Assembly (NCBI GenBank): GCA_943369355.1
Contig: CALRMX020000001.1
Location: forward strand, 62,001 to 126,000
Source of the DNA: UBA7662 sp943369355
GTDB lineage: Bacteria; Bacteroidota; Bacteroidia; UBA7662
DNA length: 64,000 nucleotides
Reading direction: 5' to 3'
Shown: one piece after another, positions 52,598 through 61,711 of the stretch
Position numbering within the stretch: position 1 is the stretch's first letter
Layout: each line of letters begins with the position of its first letter
Notes under the pieces: generated by a model
What the model was told of the DNA's origin: nothing
The model's database searches: none
The model's input: the letters and a program-made list of their open reading frames with translations, nothing else
Translations under genes and position numbers: made by a program

Positions 52598-54766
52598 TTA
52601 CAAACGAAGCAAACGTTTGATTAACATTCTGATTTTTGAGCGTTTCTTGGGTATTTCACCGACTACTTCCTCCAAATCATCCACGTCTAAGGAATTAAGA
52701 ACTAGAGAAATTGCTTTTTTACTTGCGTTTTCAAATAACTCCATAATTCTGGCATCTGAATGCGCCCATATTCTTTTGGCATTAACAACAAAAAGTGTGT
52801 AATCTGCCGTCGATACGGCATCTACTGGAAACGAATTATTAAGAAATGCAGGAAGTTCTAAGAGTATATAGTCATATTCTTCTTTCGCACGTTCAGGAAT
52901 AATAGAATCAAAGTTTTCTGCTGACAGATAGTTTCTTGCTACTTGAAAATTCAGTGTAGAATAGCCTTCATTGGGGTTCGCTTCGTTGTGATTTTGTGTC
53001 AGAAATAGCGTTTTAGCTCCGTTTTTGATTAGTGTAGAGGAAACTATCTTCCCTACGTATGATTTTCCTTCTCCGCTCTGATTGGAGCAGATTAAAATTA
53101 GGGAGGCACCTTCTTTCTGTTTTTGATTTAGATTTAACTGGATTCTTCCAAAAAGCTGCTCAGCACTTATTGATTCAATCGCGCTAAAATCAACTTTTTT
53201 GTTTTTAACGTCGTGAAATGGAAAAAGTCCTTGCACTTGATGATTCGTTAGTTTTTCAGCTCTTGCCAGAGTTCTAATTCGTCTATCTAACAGTGCTTTA
53301 GCGATTAAGAAAGACAATAAAAGGAAGAACGAACCAACTAAAGACCCAAGGATTACGAAAAGTCTTTTAGATTTTTCAGGCCTCAACGGATAAAAAGGAG
53401 GATCTATCACGTTACCACCTTCGTTATCCTTTAACAGTTTTTCTTTTTTCAAACGGGCCTGATGCAAGTTGTGAAGTATGGTCAAGTATATTTCTTCATT
53501 GATGTCTACTTCACGTTCTAAAGATTTTAAGGTTGCCCCGAGCGGAGCAAAGGCATCCATTTCTTTTTCGATAGCCGTTTTTCTGTCGGCAACTATATTC
53601 TTGGCCTCCTCGTTTGATTTTTTTTCTAGGAGATTCTCTACATAGGCTTCCATGATTGCTTTACGTGGAATTCCTTCTTTAGAGCTTTCGAATGAATATA
53701 TTTTTTCTAGATAATCGTCTATTTCTTTTTTAATGATGCTTAGTTCATTTCTTAGAGAGAGAATTTTACGGTCATCCTTGGCCTGAGGTTTAGTTTGAAG
53801 CGATTGTAGGTTAGCTTCAATTTCATTGTATTGTTTTCGTTTGGAGAGCATGCTGTCAACAAGTTGACTTCTTTTAGCCCCTTGCGACATCATGGCATCC
53901 AATTGCTTCATGTTCTCTTGAGTGCCTCGAATTTTCTTTTCTGCTTGTTCAACATCGTTTTCAATTTCCAATCGGGTAATATCGAGGTATTTACCTTGTT
54001 CATAATAATTGAGAATCCTATTATCTGCCATAAAGTCTCTGAACTTATTTTCGGAGACTCTCAAATTTTTTTCTGCAATCGCAAGCTGCTCTTCAAAGTA
54101 GGCTATAGCTGAACTATTCTGAGCACCCTTTATTTCTCTGTGCCGCGCATCGAACGATTCATTAATATGCTTTAGAGTCCTTTGAGCTATCCCAGGGTCG
54201 TCACTCTCAAAACTTATTTCCAACATATCGCTCGATTCTCTTCGTCTTACACTCAGTTTTTCTTGAATTTTATCGATAGCATAATGCCTGTGATTATTTA
54301 AGACATAGAATAATGCAGTTCGTTGATCTTTTTTTAAGTCCGCTACTATTTTATTGTAGGTTTCAGTTGGGTTGCCAACAACTTGGTATTTTGTCCATTC
54401 CTCTTCGCCTATTTGGTTTTTAAGCTCTTCGTAGTGTTCAGGTAAAAGAATCGACGGGTCTGGTTCTTTTAATGAAATATGATCAGCAAGGAGCTTAATG
54501 CCCGCATTTTGAGCGGTATTTCTAGACTTAACAAGAAAAATTAAGTTGTCAAACTGGTTATTGGCCGTGTAAAAATCAATCTTCATTGCTTCCCCTAAGG
54601 TTGCTGATTCACTTGAATTTACGGCCGTATAGATTACCGTCTGCGACCTGTAGGTTCTTTTTCCATCGCGAGTGAACACAAAAACTAAAATGGCAAGAAC
54701 AAGAGGAAATCCGAGTAACAACCAGATGTTCCTAACCATTAATCGAATAAACTGAATTAATGTCAT
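52598..54766 (-). CDS. Wzc-like chain-length regulator with degraded tyrosine-kinase motifs
   Basis: 722-residue inner-membrane protein: helix 1 (about 12-31), periplasmic Wzz region with long coiled coils (about 220-300, 310-450), helix 2 (468-492) and a cytoplasmic P-loop domain (540-700). Walker A (SNQSGEGKSY, 561-570) is intact. Walker A' (LFLTQNHNE) lacks the aspartates, Walker B ends ILLELP with Glu637 instead of Asp, and the C terminus has no tyrosine cluster. It may bind ATP but is unlikely to be a normal autophosphorylating kinase. Its ATG overlaps that of the TolC-like stop by 4 bases. Confidence 0.85.
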   Translation of the reverse strand: MTLIQFIRLMVRNIWLLLGFPLVLAILVFVFTRDGKRTYRSQTVIYTAVNSSESATLGEAMKIDFYTANNQFDNLIFLVKSRNTAQNAGIKLLADHISLKEPDPSILLPEHYEELKNQIGEEEWTKYQVVGNPTETYNKIVADLKKDQRTALFYVLNNHRHYAIDKIQEKLSVRRRESSDMLEISFESDDPGIAQRTLKHINESFDARHREIKGAQNSSAIAYFEEQLAIAEKNLRVSENKFRDFMADNRILNYYEQGKYLDITRLEIENDVEQAEKKIRGTQENMKQLDAMMSQGAKRSQLVDSMLSKRKQYNEIEANLQSLQTKPQAKDDRKILSLRNELSIIKKEIDDYLEKIYSFESSKEGIPRKAIMEAYVENLLEKKSNEEAKNIVADRKTAIEKEMDAFAPLGATLKSLEREVDINEEIYLTILHNLHQARLKKEKLLKDNEGGNVIDPPFYPLRPEKSKRLFVILGSLVGSFFLLLSFLIAKALLDRRIRTLARAEKLTNHQVQGLFPFHDVKNKKVDFSAIESISAEQLFGRIQLNLNQKQKEGASLILICSNQSGEGKSYVGKIVSSTLIKNGAKTLFLTQNHNEANPNEGYSTLNFQVARNYLSAENFDSIIPERAKEEYDYILLELPAFLNNSFPVDAVSTADYTLFVVNAKRIWAHSDARIMELFENASKKAISLVLNSLDVDDLEEVVGEIPKKRSKIRMLIKRLLRL

Positions 54767-55497
54767 TTGGTAGATTCTTGATTAGAAAGCTCGGTCCCAA
54801 TTAATAATTCGAATTGCCTAAAAGCAGTCAGAAAATCCTTTCTGGCTAGAACATATTCAGCTTCGGCAGTTGCTGTCATTTCCATAACCCTCGAATACTC
54901 CAGAATTGTGATACTTCCTTCCCTGTAGGCCTTTTCAGAGAGATTTTCATTGATTCTGGAGTTTTCAAAAGCACGAGATTTAATGCGTAGTAACTCCTCT
55001 GCAGAAAGCAAGTAGTGATATTCTTCAACAACCTGACGAGCTAAAACCTGTATAACCTCATCAACTTTTAGTTGGCTCGCTTCAAATTCAGATTTTGCTG
55101 CTTTTATCCGTGGACCTCGCTGCACGAATTCGGAAAGTGGTAGGGCTAGGTTAATCCCGTAACGGTAACCATTTGCCACGTTATTGATGTCGCTATTGGC
55201 TGTGCCGCTAATGATCAAGCTTTGATTTCCGAGTGAATAGTTATAAAAGCCACTCACATTAGTTGACCAAGATCTCTTTTGCACTTTAAGTTTTTCGAAA
55301 CTCGCTTGCGACATGGCTTCATTTAATTGAATAGTCGGATGGTTCTTAACTGCTAAATAAATCAGACTATCCAACGACGGAAGTGTTTCAGCAACAGAAA
55401 TAGGCATTGGATTGGCAAACACCAAGGTAGAGTCCTGAGCCAGAAGTGATTCAGAACAAAAGAGCAAGGTGAAGAATATACTCGTAACCTTTAGCAT
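54763..55497 (-). CDS. Half-length TolC-family outer-membrane protein
   Basis: 244-residue protein with a signal peptide (LFCSESLLAQ end), then a single TolC repeat: the helix-1 segment LDSLIYLAVKNHPTIQLNEA, two beta strands of the barrel (GFYNYSLG, YRYGINLALPLS) and the returning helices (about 140-240). TolC proteins normally have two such repeats and 420-500 residues. The genes on both sides overlap or abut it, so nothing is missing through frameshift. A homohexamer of half-units could form a full barrel. It takes the place where Wza would be expected. Confidence 0.78.
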   Translation of the reverse strand: MLKVTSIFFTLLFCSESLLAQDSTLVFANPMPISVAETLPSLDSLIYLAVKNHPTIQLNEAMSQASFEKLKVQKRSWSTNVSGFYNYSLGNQSLIISGTANSDINNVANGYRYGINLALPLSEFVQRGPRIKAAKSEFEASQLKVDEVIQVLARQVVEEYHYLLSAEELLRIKSRAFENSRINENLSEKAYREGSITILEYSRVMEMTATAEAEYVLARKDFLTAFRQFELLIGTELSNQESTK

Positions 55498-56657
55498 TAT
55501 ACGTTTTCTTTTTGCAACAGAGCTGGGATGGTCTTAAGAATTAACTTAATATCTGACCATGATCCATACTGTTTGGCGTAACTATTATCCAGCTCCATTC
55601 TTTCTTCTTCTGACATTTCACCGCCTTTACCTCGTTTTGTTACTTGCCACAAACCAGTGATACCAGCTGGCGCAAGGAAACGAAGAGAGAATTGATCTGT
55701 GGTTATTTTTTCGGCTTCGTAAAGGGGGAGCGGGCGATTACCAACTATCGACATATCCCCGATGAGTACGTTCACAAGTTGGGGCAACTCGTCGATACTT
55801 GTATTTCTAATAAACTTTCCAACCCTTGTAATTCTAGGGTCGTCTTTAACCTTAATGAACGTAGCACCTTCTTTGGCCTTTTTCTTGCGTTTTGCCTGTT
55901 CCTCTGTTAAAACTTCACCATCGGCATACAAAAGAGGTTGACCATCTACAGCTAAATCAATGGCTGCCATTCTGCTGTTCTCATTTTCAATGGCTGATTC
56001 CACATTGTTATACTGGTTCAGATGCTTCAATTCCTTCAATTTAGCATCAGCTCCTGTATACATTGACCGGAACTTGTAGAATTTGAATATCGTATATCCT
56101 GTGCCTACTCTGAGGCTATAATAAAAAGCTGGGCCTTTTGACTCCATTTTTACAGCAAGGTAAACAAGGAGGAAAAGCGGTGAAAGGCCGATTAATGCTA
56201 AAGAGGAGAATAGGATGTCGAAAACACGTTTACCCAGAGGTATTCTGTATTCTGGTTCATCCTCAAAAGGTGACTTAGCACTCGATTTGCCTGGTGGGTT
56301 GGCGATTAAAAAGCGTAAACGTTTGTTGAAAGCTTCTTGTGAAACTTCTTCGTCCATAAGTTCATCGATGCCTAATTTCTTGCTTATTTCAACCGTTTCG
56401 TTATCCGCCTCTTTTACAACAAGTAACGTATTGGGATTTGAATAAAGCTGAGAAGCAATTCTTAATATTCTTCGCAAGGGTTCATCAATCCTTTCAACAA
56501 CAACGATTAAGAGTTTTGCGGGAGGTGGATTAAGCAGAATTTTCCCTATTGCGTCATACCCTTCATACACAGCAATATCTTCTCTAGTTCTTACCCAATG
56601 GTTAAGAGGCACGCAGTCACTCAACTGCAATAAAAGGATGTTCGCCGAGTACATCAT
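55497..56657 (-). CDS. Undecaprenyl-phosphate sugar transferase with N-terminal receiver-like domain
   Basis: 386-residue initiating enzyme that moves a sugar phosphate to undecaprenyl phosphate. Residues 1-125 have the beta-alpha pattern of a response-regulator receiver (ANILLLQLSD, KLLIVVVERI, NTLLVVKEA, GIDELMDEEVSQEAF) but no phospho-acceptor Asp. Residues 140-380 are the WcaJ/PglC-type transferase: one membrane helix after KRVFDILFSSLALIG, FYKFRSM, RVGKFIRNTSIDELPQL, and GITGLWQV. The usual four-helix N-terminal part of WcaJ is absent. Overlaps the true receiver gene by 4 bases. Confidence 0.85.
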   Translation of the reverse strand: MMYSANILLLQLSDCVPLNHWVRTREDIAVYEGYDAIGKILLNPPPAKLLIVVVERIDEPLRRILRIASQLYSNPNTLLVVKEADNETVEISKKLGIDELMDEEVSQEAFNKRLRFLIANPPGKSSAKSPFEDEPEYRIPLGKRVFDILFSSLALIGLSPLFLLVYLAVKMESKGPAFYYSLRVGTGYTIFKFYKFRSMYTGADAKLKELKHLNQYNNVESAIENENSRMAAIDLAVDGQPLLYADGEVLTEEQAKRKKKAKEGATFIKVKDDPRITRVGKFIRNTSIDELPQLVNVLIGDMSIVGNRPLPLYEAEKITTDQFSLRFLAPAGITGLWQVTKRGKGGEMSEEERMELDNSYAKQYGSWSDIKLILKTIPALLQKENV

Positions 56658-57043
56658 TTCGCACGTTTAATTCGTCTGAAAATATTTTCTATGCGTGCAT
56701 CCAGCTCTTCCGGATTGAAAGGCTTGACAAGATAATCGTCGGCCCCGAGGCGCAGGGATTTGATTTTATCTTGGGTACTGTCATTACCTGATAACATGAC
56801 CAAAGGTATATGCCGGAAGTATGCACTATTGCGTATATGCTCTATAAATTCATAACCATTGAGTTCGGGCATATTTATATCAGCGATAATTGCGTCTGGA
56901 ATATGTCCGTTCTGCAAATGAATTAATGCCTCTTGGCCATTTGCCATGATAACCACTTCGTATTTATCCTTGAAGAAATGTTGTAGTAACTTAAGGATTG
57001 TTTTTTCATCGTCAATTGCCAGAAGGGTCTTTTTCATGTTCAT
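56654..57043 (-). CDS. Stand-alone response-regulator receiver protein
   Basis: 129-residue CheY-like receiver with no output domain. Asp11/Asp12 (IDDE), phospho-acceptor Asp55 (IIADINMPE), Ser in VMLSGND and Lys in DDYLVKPF are all in place. First gene of the polysaccharide operon and coupled by a 4-base overlap to the sugar transferase with a receiver-like domain. No histidine kinase is nearby, so its input is unknown. An ATG two codons after 57043 is an equal start choice. Confidence 0.92.
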   Translation of the reverse strand: MNMKKTLLAIDDEKTILKLLQHFFKDKYEVVIMANGQEALIHLQNGHIPDAIIADINMPELNGYEFIEHIRNSAYFRHIPLVMLSGNDSTQDKIKSLRLGADDYLVKPFNPEELDARIENIFRRIKRAK

Positions 57044-57253
57044 GAAGTTATTGTTTAGAAATTTAACGAAATAACGATGCCTTAATGTAATGTGACCAAC
57101 TTTTTCGACAGCTAGAAGAAGCGTGTAGATGAATTGATTTCATCGACACTCATAAGACTGCTTTTTTCTCGATTGGCACGATGGTTGTAAAATGGCCAGC
57201 GCTTAAGAATGGTATTCAAAAGCTTACCCAACTAGAAACCAATTTCAGAAACG
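57044..57253. promoter_or_regulatory. Divergent control region of polysaccharide operon and AraC gene
   Basis: 210 bases between the divergent response-regulator and AraC genes. It contains GATGAA-TTGAT-TTCATC (57128-57144), a 6-bp-arm palindrome that could be an operator. I see no exact TAnnTTTG box in either direction. Confidence 0.35.
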
Positions 57254-58282
57254 ATGACGGCAAATGACAAAATCATTCAAGGATGGACATCCATGTCTAT
57301 TCTCCGCGAAATAGTGTATTTCGCTGTTGAAAGAGGAGGAGTGCTTCATGAAATATTAACGCATGCGAATCTTACTCCCGACGACCTCAATAATGTAAAA
57401 CTTAAAGTGTCGAAGGAAGACACAAACCGATTATGGTTAAAAGCCATTGAATTAACTAAAGATCAATTCTTGGGATTAAGATTAGGTCAACACAGTAGTC
57501 CTGCTGTATTGGGCGTTGTAGGTCATTTGTATCAAACTTGCCCTAACATTTACGAAGGCATGCTCAATTTGCAGAAGTTTAATGTACTCTTTGGAGATTT
57601 AATCCAAATTAAAGTCCTGGAAGAAGATAACCTTGTGGGATTAAGTTTTGAGGTAAATGGCATTGAAAAACAAGTGTCAAAAAGTTTGCGTAATGCAATT
57701 GACGCCTGGATGAGTGCTTCTATTAATACTTTTAGAAAAGTTGCAGCCGGAAGTCCTAGGCCGCACTCAGTTTGGATAAACTTACTCGATAATAAGGATA
57801 TGGGAATCTATAAAGAAATTTTACAAGTAGAGTCTATCCGAATTCATTCCTACAGTAATGTTGTTTGGTACAACAGAGATGCCGTAGAAATGCCTTTAAT
57901 AACCTATAATCCTGGCTTGTATCAGCATATGCTTTCCCTTGCCAACGTTGAATTAGAATCTTTTTATGGGGCTAAAAATTTCACCAAAAGAGTAGAGGAG
58001 TTGCTACAAGAAGAATATAAAAATGGATTTCCAGGAATTGAGCAAATCGCCTCCCGGATGTACATGACACCAAGAACTGTTCAAAGAAAGCTACGAACTG
58101 AAGGCTATACTTTTTCAGAAATAATCGAAAAATCAAAACAGAATCTTGCTTTTCAACTTTTGAAATCTAGAAGGTATAATGTTTCTGAAATTGCGTTTAA
58201 GTTAGGATTTAGCGAGCCAGGATCTTTCACTCGTACATTTAAAAAATGGACAGGCAAATGCCCTAAACAGTATTTAAACTAA
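57254..58282 (+). CDS. AraC-family transcriptional regulator (OruR/ArgR-like N domain)
   Basis: 342-residue regulator. The N-terminal region (about 10-190) follows the Arabinose_bd family (LGLRLGQHSSPAVLGVVGHLYQTCPN in part) and the C-terminal about 85 residues hold two HTH motifs: IEQIASRMYMTPRTVQRKL and VSEIAFKLGFSEPGSFTRTF, ending in the usual GKCPKQYLN. It is divergent from the polysaccharide operon and may control it or an unlinked lipid/amino-acid pathway. A strong terminator follows. Confidence 0.9.
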   Translation: MTANDKIIQGWTSMSILREIVYFAVERGGVLHEILTHANLTPDDLNNVKLKVSKEDTNRLWLKAIELTKDQFLGLRLGQHSSPAVLGVVGHLYQTCPNIYEGMLNLQKFNVLFGDLIQIKVLEEDNLVGLSFEVNGIEKQVSKSLRNAIDAWMSASINTFRKVAAGSPRPHSVWINLLDNKDMGIYKEILQVESIRIHSYSNVVWYNRDAVEMPLITYNPGLYQHMLSLANVELESFYGAKNFTKRVEELLQEEYKNGFPGIEQIASRMYMTPRTVQRKLRTEGYTFSEIIEKSKQNLAFQLLKSRRYNVSEIAFKLGFSEPGSFTRTFKKWTGKCPKQYLN

Positions 58283-58306
58283 AAAAGCCGGTCGAGCCGG
58301 CTTTTT
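58282..58306. terminator. Bidirectional terminator between araC-type and pdhB genes
   Basis: AAAAAGCCGG and CCGGCTTTTT pair around a 5-base loop; A and T runs on both sides serve both converging genes. Confidence 0.88.
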
Positions 58307-58321
58307 ATAGAGGAGTTAAAG

Positions 58322-59305
58322 TTATTTTTTCAAGTACATCACTTCGTTTACAGCCTTCACTATTTTTTCTACCGAAGGAAGGTAAGCATTTACCAATGGA
58401 AGTGCGTAAGGCATTGGAACATCGGCGCCGTTTACACGCAGCACTGGTGCATCTAAATAATCAAATGCATTTCTTTGAACACGAAACGCTATTTCAGAAG
58501 AAACCGAAGCGAATGGCCAACTTTCATCAATAACAACAAGTCTGTTCGTTTTCATAACCGATTTGATGATAGTTTCATGGTCAAGAGGCCTTATGGTACG
58601 AAGGTCAATTACCTCAGCGGAAATACCAGCTTTTGCCAGTTCTTCGGCAGCGGCTAGGGTTACTTTCATCATCTTATTGTACGAAACTAACGTAACATCT
58701 GTTCCAGCACGTTTAATGTCGGCTAAGCCAATCGGAATGAGATATTCGCCTTCGGGTACTTCACCTTTGTCGCCATACATCTGTTCCGACTCCATAAATA
58801 TTACAGGGTCATTATCACGGATAGCTGATTTAAGTAGACCCTTCGCATCGTAAGGATTAGATGGAGATATAACTTTTAAACCTGGAACATTCGCATACCA
58901 ACTTTCAAAAACTTGTGAGTGCTGCGCTGCTAATGTGCCTGCTGAACCGCTTGGGCCACGAAATACTATAGGCACATTAAATTGACCACCCGACATGCTT
59001 AACATTTTTGCTGCAGCGTTAACAACCTGATCAATCGCCACTAAGGAGAAGTTAAATGTCATGAATTCAATGATTGGGCGCAATCCATTCATGGCGGCCC
59101 CAACACCAATTCCTGCAAAACCAAGTTCGGCAATTGGTGTGTCAATGATTCTTTTGGCCCCAAACTCATCTAGCATGCCTTGACTTACCTTGTAAGCACC
59201 ATTATATTCTGCTACTTCTTCACCCATTAGAAAAACGCGCTCATCACGACGCATCTCTTCTACCATGGCTTCTCGTAGCGCTTCTCGGAATTGAATTTCC
59301 CTCAT
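58322..59305 (-). CDS. pdhB: Pyruvate dehydrogenase E1 component, beta subunit
   Basis: Beta subunit of the thiamine-diphosphate E1 enzyme that decarboxylates pyruvate. From ATG 59305 (MREIQFREAL, the standard N terminus) it has 327 residues; an upstream start at 59341 is less likely. Markers are FLMGEEVAEYNGAYKVSQG, DTPIAELGFAGIGVGAA, FRGPSGSAG and the transketolase C-terminal segment VIDLRTIRPLD. It closely resembles the alpha2beta2 type, which may also use branched-chain 2-oxo acids, but the sequence style fits PDH. pdhA and pdhC are not adjacent here. Confidence 0.93.
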   Translation of the reverse strand: MREIQFREALREAMVEEMRRDERVFLMGEEVAEYNGAYKVSQGMLDEFGAKRIIDTPIAELGFAGIGVGAAMNGLRPIIEFMTFNFSLVAIDQVVNAAAKMLSMSGGQFNVPIVFRGPSGSAGTLAAQHSQVFESWYANVPGLKVISPSNPYDAKGLLKSAIRDNDPVIFMESEQMYGDKGEVPEGEYLIPIGLADIKRAGTDVTLVSYNKMMKVTLAAAEELAKAGISAEVIDLRTIRPLDHETIIKSVMKTNRLVVIDESWPFASVSSEIAFRVQRNAFDYLDAPVLRVNGADVPMPYALPLVNAYLPSVEKIVKAVNEVMYLKK

Positions 59306-59373
59306 GAAATTGATTTTATCTAGACTAGAATTCGACCGCAATGATAGCTAAAAAGCCCTAAAAAAACTAAACG

Positions 59374-60078
59374 CTATTGCTTGACTTTTGGCCCTTTAGG
59401 CATTAATGGTCTTATTTCTACATCAACCGTAAGAAAGTTTGGATGAGAAATTAGAAGTTGGTGAAGAAGAATGGCAACATCATCAGGTCGCATCATGTTA
59501 GCACTGGGTTCGATACCTTCTACACTATCGAAAAAGTTGGTTGCAACAGAACCTGGATAAACGCAACTCACTTTAATTCCGTCTTCCCTTAGTTCAGCAT
59601 AAAGTGAATGAGAAATTCCTCGAACAGCAAATTTAGTTGCCGAGTATCCGCTCCCTTGAATAATACCATTTAAACCCGCAATTGAACTAATGTTGATGAT
59701 GTGGCCACGTTGATTTTCTTTCATGACTGGAACCACCTCACGCACACAATACATCAATCCATGTACATTGGTGTTAAACATATCGTGCCATTTACTTAAG
59801 GGTAAGGATTCTACTTTGCCAAAGTGACCAAAACCAGCATTATTAATTAGGCCATAAACACGTGAACCTAACAGTAATTTAGTTTGCAAAAATGAAGATG
59901 CGACTTGATGGTAGTCCGAAACATCACATCTGAAATAATGAAAATTAGGGTGTTGCCATGCAGGTGCATTTCTGCCCCAACCTGCAACCTTAATATTTTT
60001 CTCACAAAGTAATTGAGCCGTGGCTAACCCTATTCCTTTACTAACTCCTGTGATTATTACGTAATCCTTTTCAGTCAT
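59374..60078 (-). CDS. Short-chain dehydrogenase/reductase
   Basis: 234-residue classical SDR with TGVSKGIG at 10-17, NNAG near 79-82 and Tyr145-x-x-x-Lys149 in YSATK. GVSKGIG in place of GASxGIG and the rest of the layout resemble 3-oxoacyl-ACP-reductase-like or sepiapterin-reductase-like enzymes. The segment CVYPGSVATNFF follows the cofactor-proline motif. Stands alone between pdhB and the DNA ligase gene; substrate unknown. Confidence 0.88.
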   Translation of the reverse strand: MTEKDYVIITGVSKGIGLATAQLLCEKNIKVAGWGRNAPAWQHPNFHYFRCDVSDYHQVASSFLQTKLLLGSRVYGLINNAGFGHFGKVESLPLSKWHDMFNTNVHGLMYCVREVVPVMKENQRGHIINISSIAGLNGIIQGSGYSATKFAVRGISHSLYAELREDGIKVSCVYPGSVATNFFDSVEGIEPSANMMRPDDVAILLHQLLISHPNFLTVDVEIRPLMPKGPKVKQ

Positions 60079-60129
60079 GGGTTTTAATTATAAAATCTTC
60101 TTAAAAAATTGTAGAAACACAAAGCAAAT

Positions 60130-61701
60130 TCATTTGCAAAACATCGCCAAATCATCAACACTATTTGCATCTTCAGGTTTTAAATCTTTCCTAATTCTCG
60201 TAATTCGAGGAAAACGAACGCTGTAGCCCGATTTGTGACGTTTAGATCGTGTAACTCCCTCGAAAGAAATCTCGAATACCAACTCGGGTTGTACAGTTCG
60301 AACTGGACCGAATTTTTCTATGGTATTCCTCTTGATGAATGTATCTATTTCATTTATTTCAGCTTTAGTAAGTCCAGAATAGGACTTCGCAAAAGGAAGT
60401 AAAGATCCGTCTTTCCATAATGCAAAAGTATAATCCGTGTACAATCCGCTTCTTTGCCCATGTCCTTTTTGTGCATATATCAAAACAGCATCAATACTAA
60501 AGGGGTCTATCTTATGCTTGAACCATACACCCTTTTTTCGTCCAGTTGAATAGGGACTGTCTTTTCTTTTTATCATCAAACCTTCAGCGCCTAAATTTTT
60601 GGCTTCTTGCCTTAATATTTCAACCTCCTCCCAACTTTCAGGATTCAATAGTTGTGGCAATGTGATATCTACTTCTTTATAACTCGAACAAAGTGCGGCT
60701 AGGGTGCTCATTCGGGAGATTAGATCTCGACCGCGAAAATCTTGTCCATTCCATTCCATTAAATCAAAAACATAAAAAGACGCCTTATTTGATTGAATCA
60801 ATTTTTTACTTGGCTTTTTTCTATTCAGTCTGCTTTGCAAGTGGGAAAAGGATGGCAAATTGGCATCTCCAAGAGCAATAATTTCACCATCCAAGACGGT
60901 ACCATCTGGTAAGGCTTGAAATGAAACGAACTCTGGAAACTGATCGGTTATTAGTTCTTCACCTCTTGACCATAAATAAAACTTACTATCGCGTTTCACA
61001 AGCTGACAGCGAATACCGTCCCATTTATATTCAAATTGCCACTTGCTTATATCGCCTAGCTCAGAAACTTCATTTTCTATTGGGTAAGCAAGACAAAAGG
61101 GGTAAGGCTTTGAAGGATCTTGTTCATTTTGACTTAGTAGCTTTTCGATAGTGTCGGTAAATGGATTCCAATAACCGGTTAGCGCGGTGATTAAGGTTGA
61201 TTTTTCAACATTTAAAGAAGAAGCTAATGCAGAGATAAAGAGCTGTTCTGATACACCTATACGAAACCCGCCAGTCATTAATTTATTAAACACCAATCGC
61301 TGTTCGCTCGAAAGGAATTTCCATGCATGTATTACTTCTTTTTTGACTTCCTCTTTAGGTAAAGATTTTAATTCTTTCAGAAATTGAAATGTTTCTGACA
61401 ATGACATTGACCAACTACTTTCTCCTTCAGGAATGAGCAAATTAAGGGTTTCTGCCAAATCTCCACAATGATGGTAGCATTCTGAAATTAGCCAATCCGG
61501 ATAATCCGAACATGCTTTCAGCCATTCTTTCAAATCAGTCGATGAAGCACATTTTTTTGGTTTTCGATTAAGAAACAAGGCCGTTGCGAATAAAAGCTGA
61601 GCACTCGGTAGTCCTTTTAGATAGGATGTCAAAAGATTTTGTTTCGAAATCAAAGATTTATTCGCTTCCAGAGCAAAGAATAAAGCAACAAACTCATTCA
61701 T
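60130..61701 (-). CDS. ATP-dependent DNA ligase (bacterial, exonuclease-associated type)
   Basis: 523-residue ligase. The N-terminal helical DNA-binding domain (1-about 200) precedes the adenylation domain with Lys226 as nucleotidyl-acceptor (FEYKWDGIR), DGEI of motif III, FDLME, EGLMIKRKDSPY (motif IV region) and GVWFKHKIDP (motif V). The OB domain contains VLIYAQKGHGQRSGLYTDY. It follows the MBL exonuclease gene by 10 bases, the arrangement known for the ligase-exonuclease-helicase-phosphoesterase cluster of bacteria. Its likely function is a nick- or end-repair pathway beside the essential NAD-dependent LigA. Confidence 0.93.
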   Translation of the reverse strand: MNEFVALFFALEANKSLISKQNLLTSYLKGLPSAQLLFATALFLNRKPKKCASSTDLKEWLKACSDYPDWLISECYHHCGDLAETLNLLIPEGESSWSMSLSETFQFLKELKSLPKEEVKKEVIHAWKFLSSEQRLVFNKLMTGGFRIGVSEQLFISALASSLNVEKSTLITALTGYWNPFTDTIEKLLSQNEQDPSKPYPFCLAYPIENEVSELGDISKWQFEYKWDGIRCQLVKRDSKFYLWSRGEELITDQFPEFVSFQALPDGTVLDGEIIALGDANLPSFSHLQSRLNRKKPSKKLIQSNKASFYVFDLMEWNGQDFRGRDLISRMSTLAALCSSYKEVDITLPQLLNPESWEEVEILRQEAKNLGAEGLMIKRKDSPYSTGRKKGVWFKHKIDPFSIDAVLIYAQKGHGQRSGLYTDYTFALWKDGSLLPFAKSYSGLTKAEINEIDTFIKRNTIEKFGPVRTVQPELVFEISFEGVTRSKRHKSGYSVRFPRITRIRKDLKPEDANSVDDLAMFCK

Positions 61702-61711
61702 TAGGTCAAAA

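Noticed and set aside
54763..55497. TolC gene truncated by frameshift
   Set aside because: The neighbouring genes overlap or abut on both sides, so no lost half can be hidden, and the protein has both a signal peptide and a natural end after one complete repeat.
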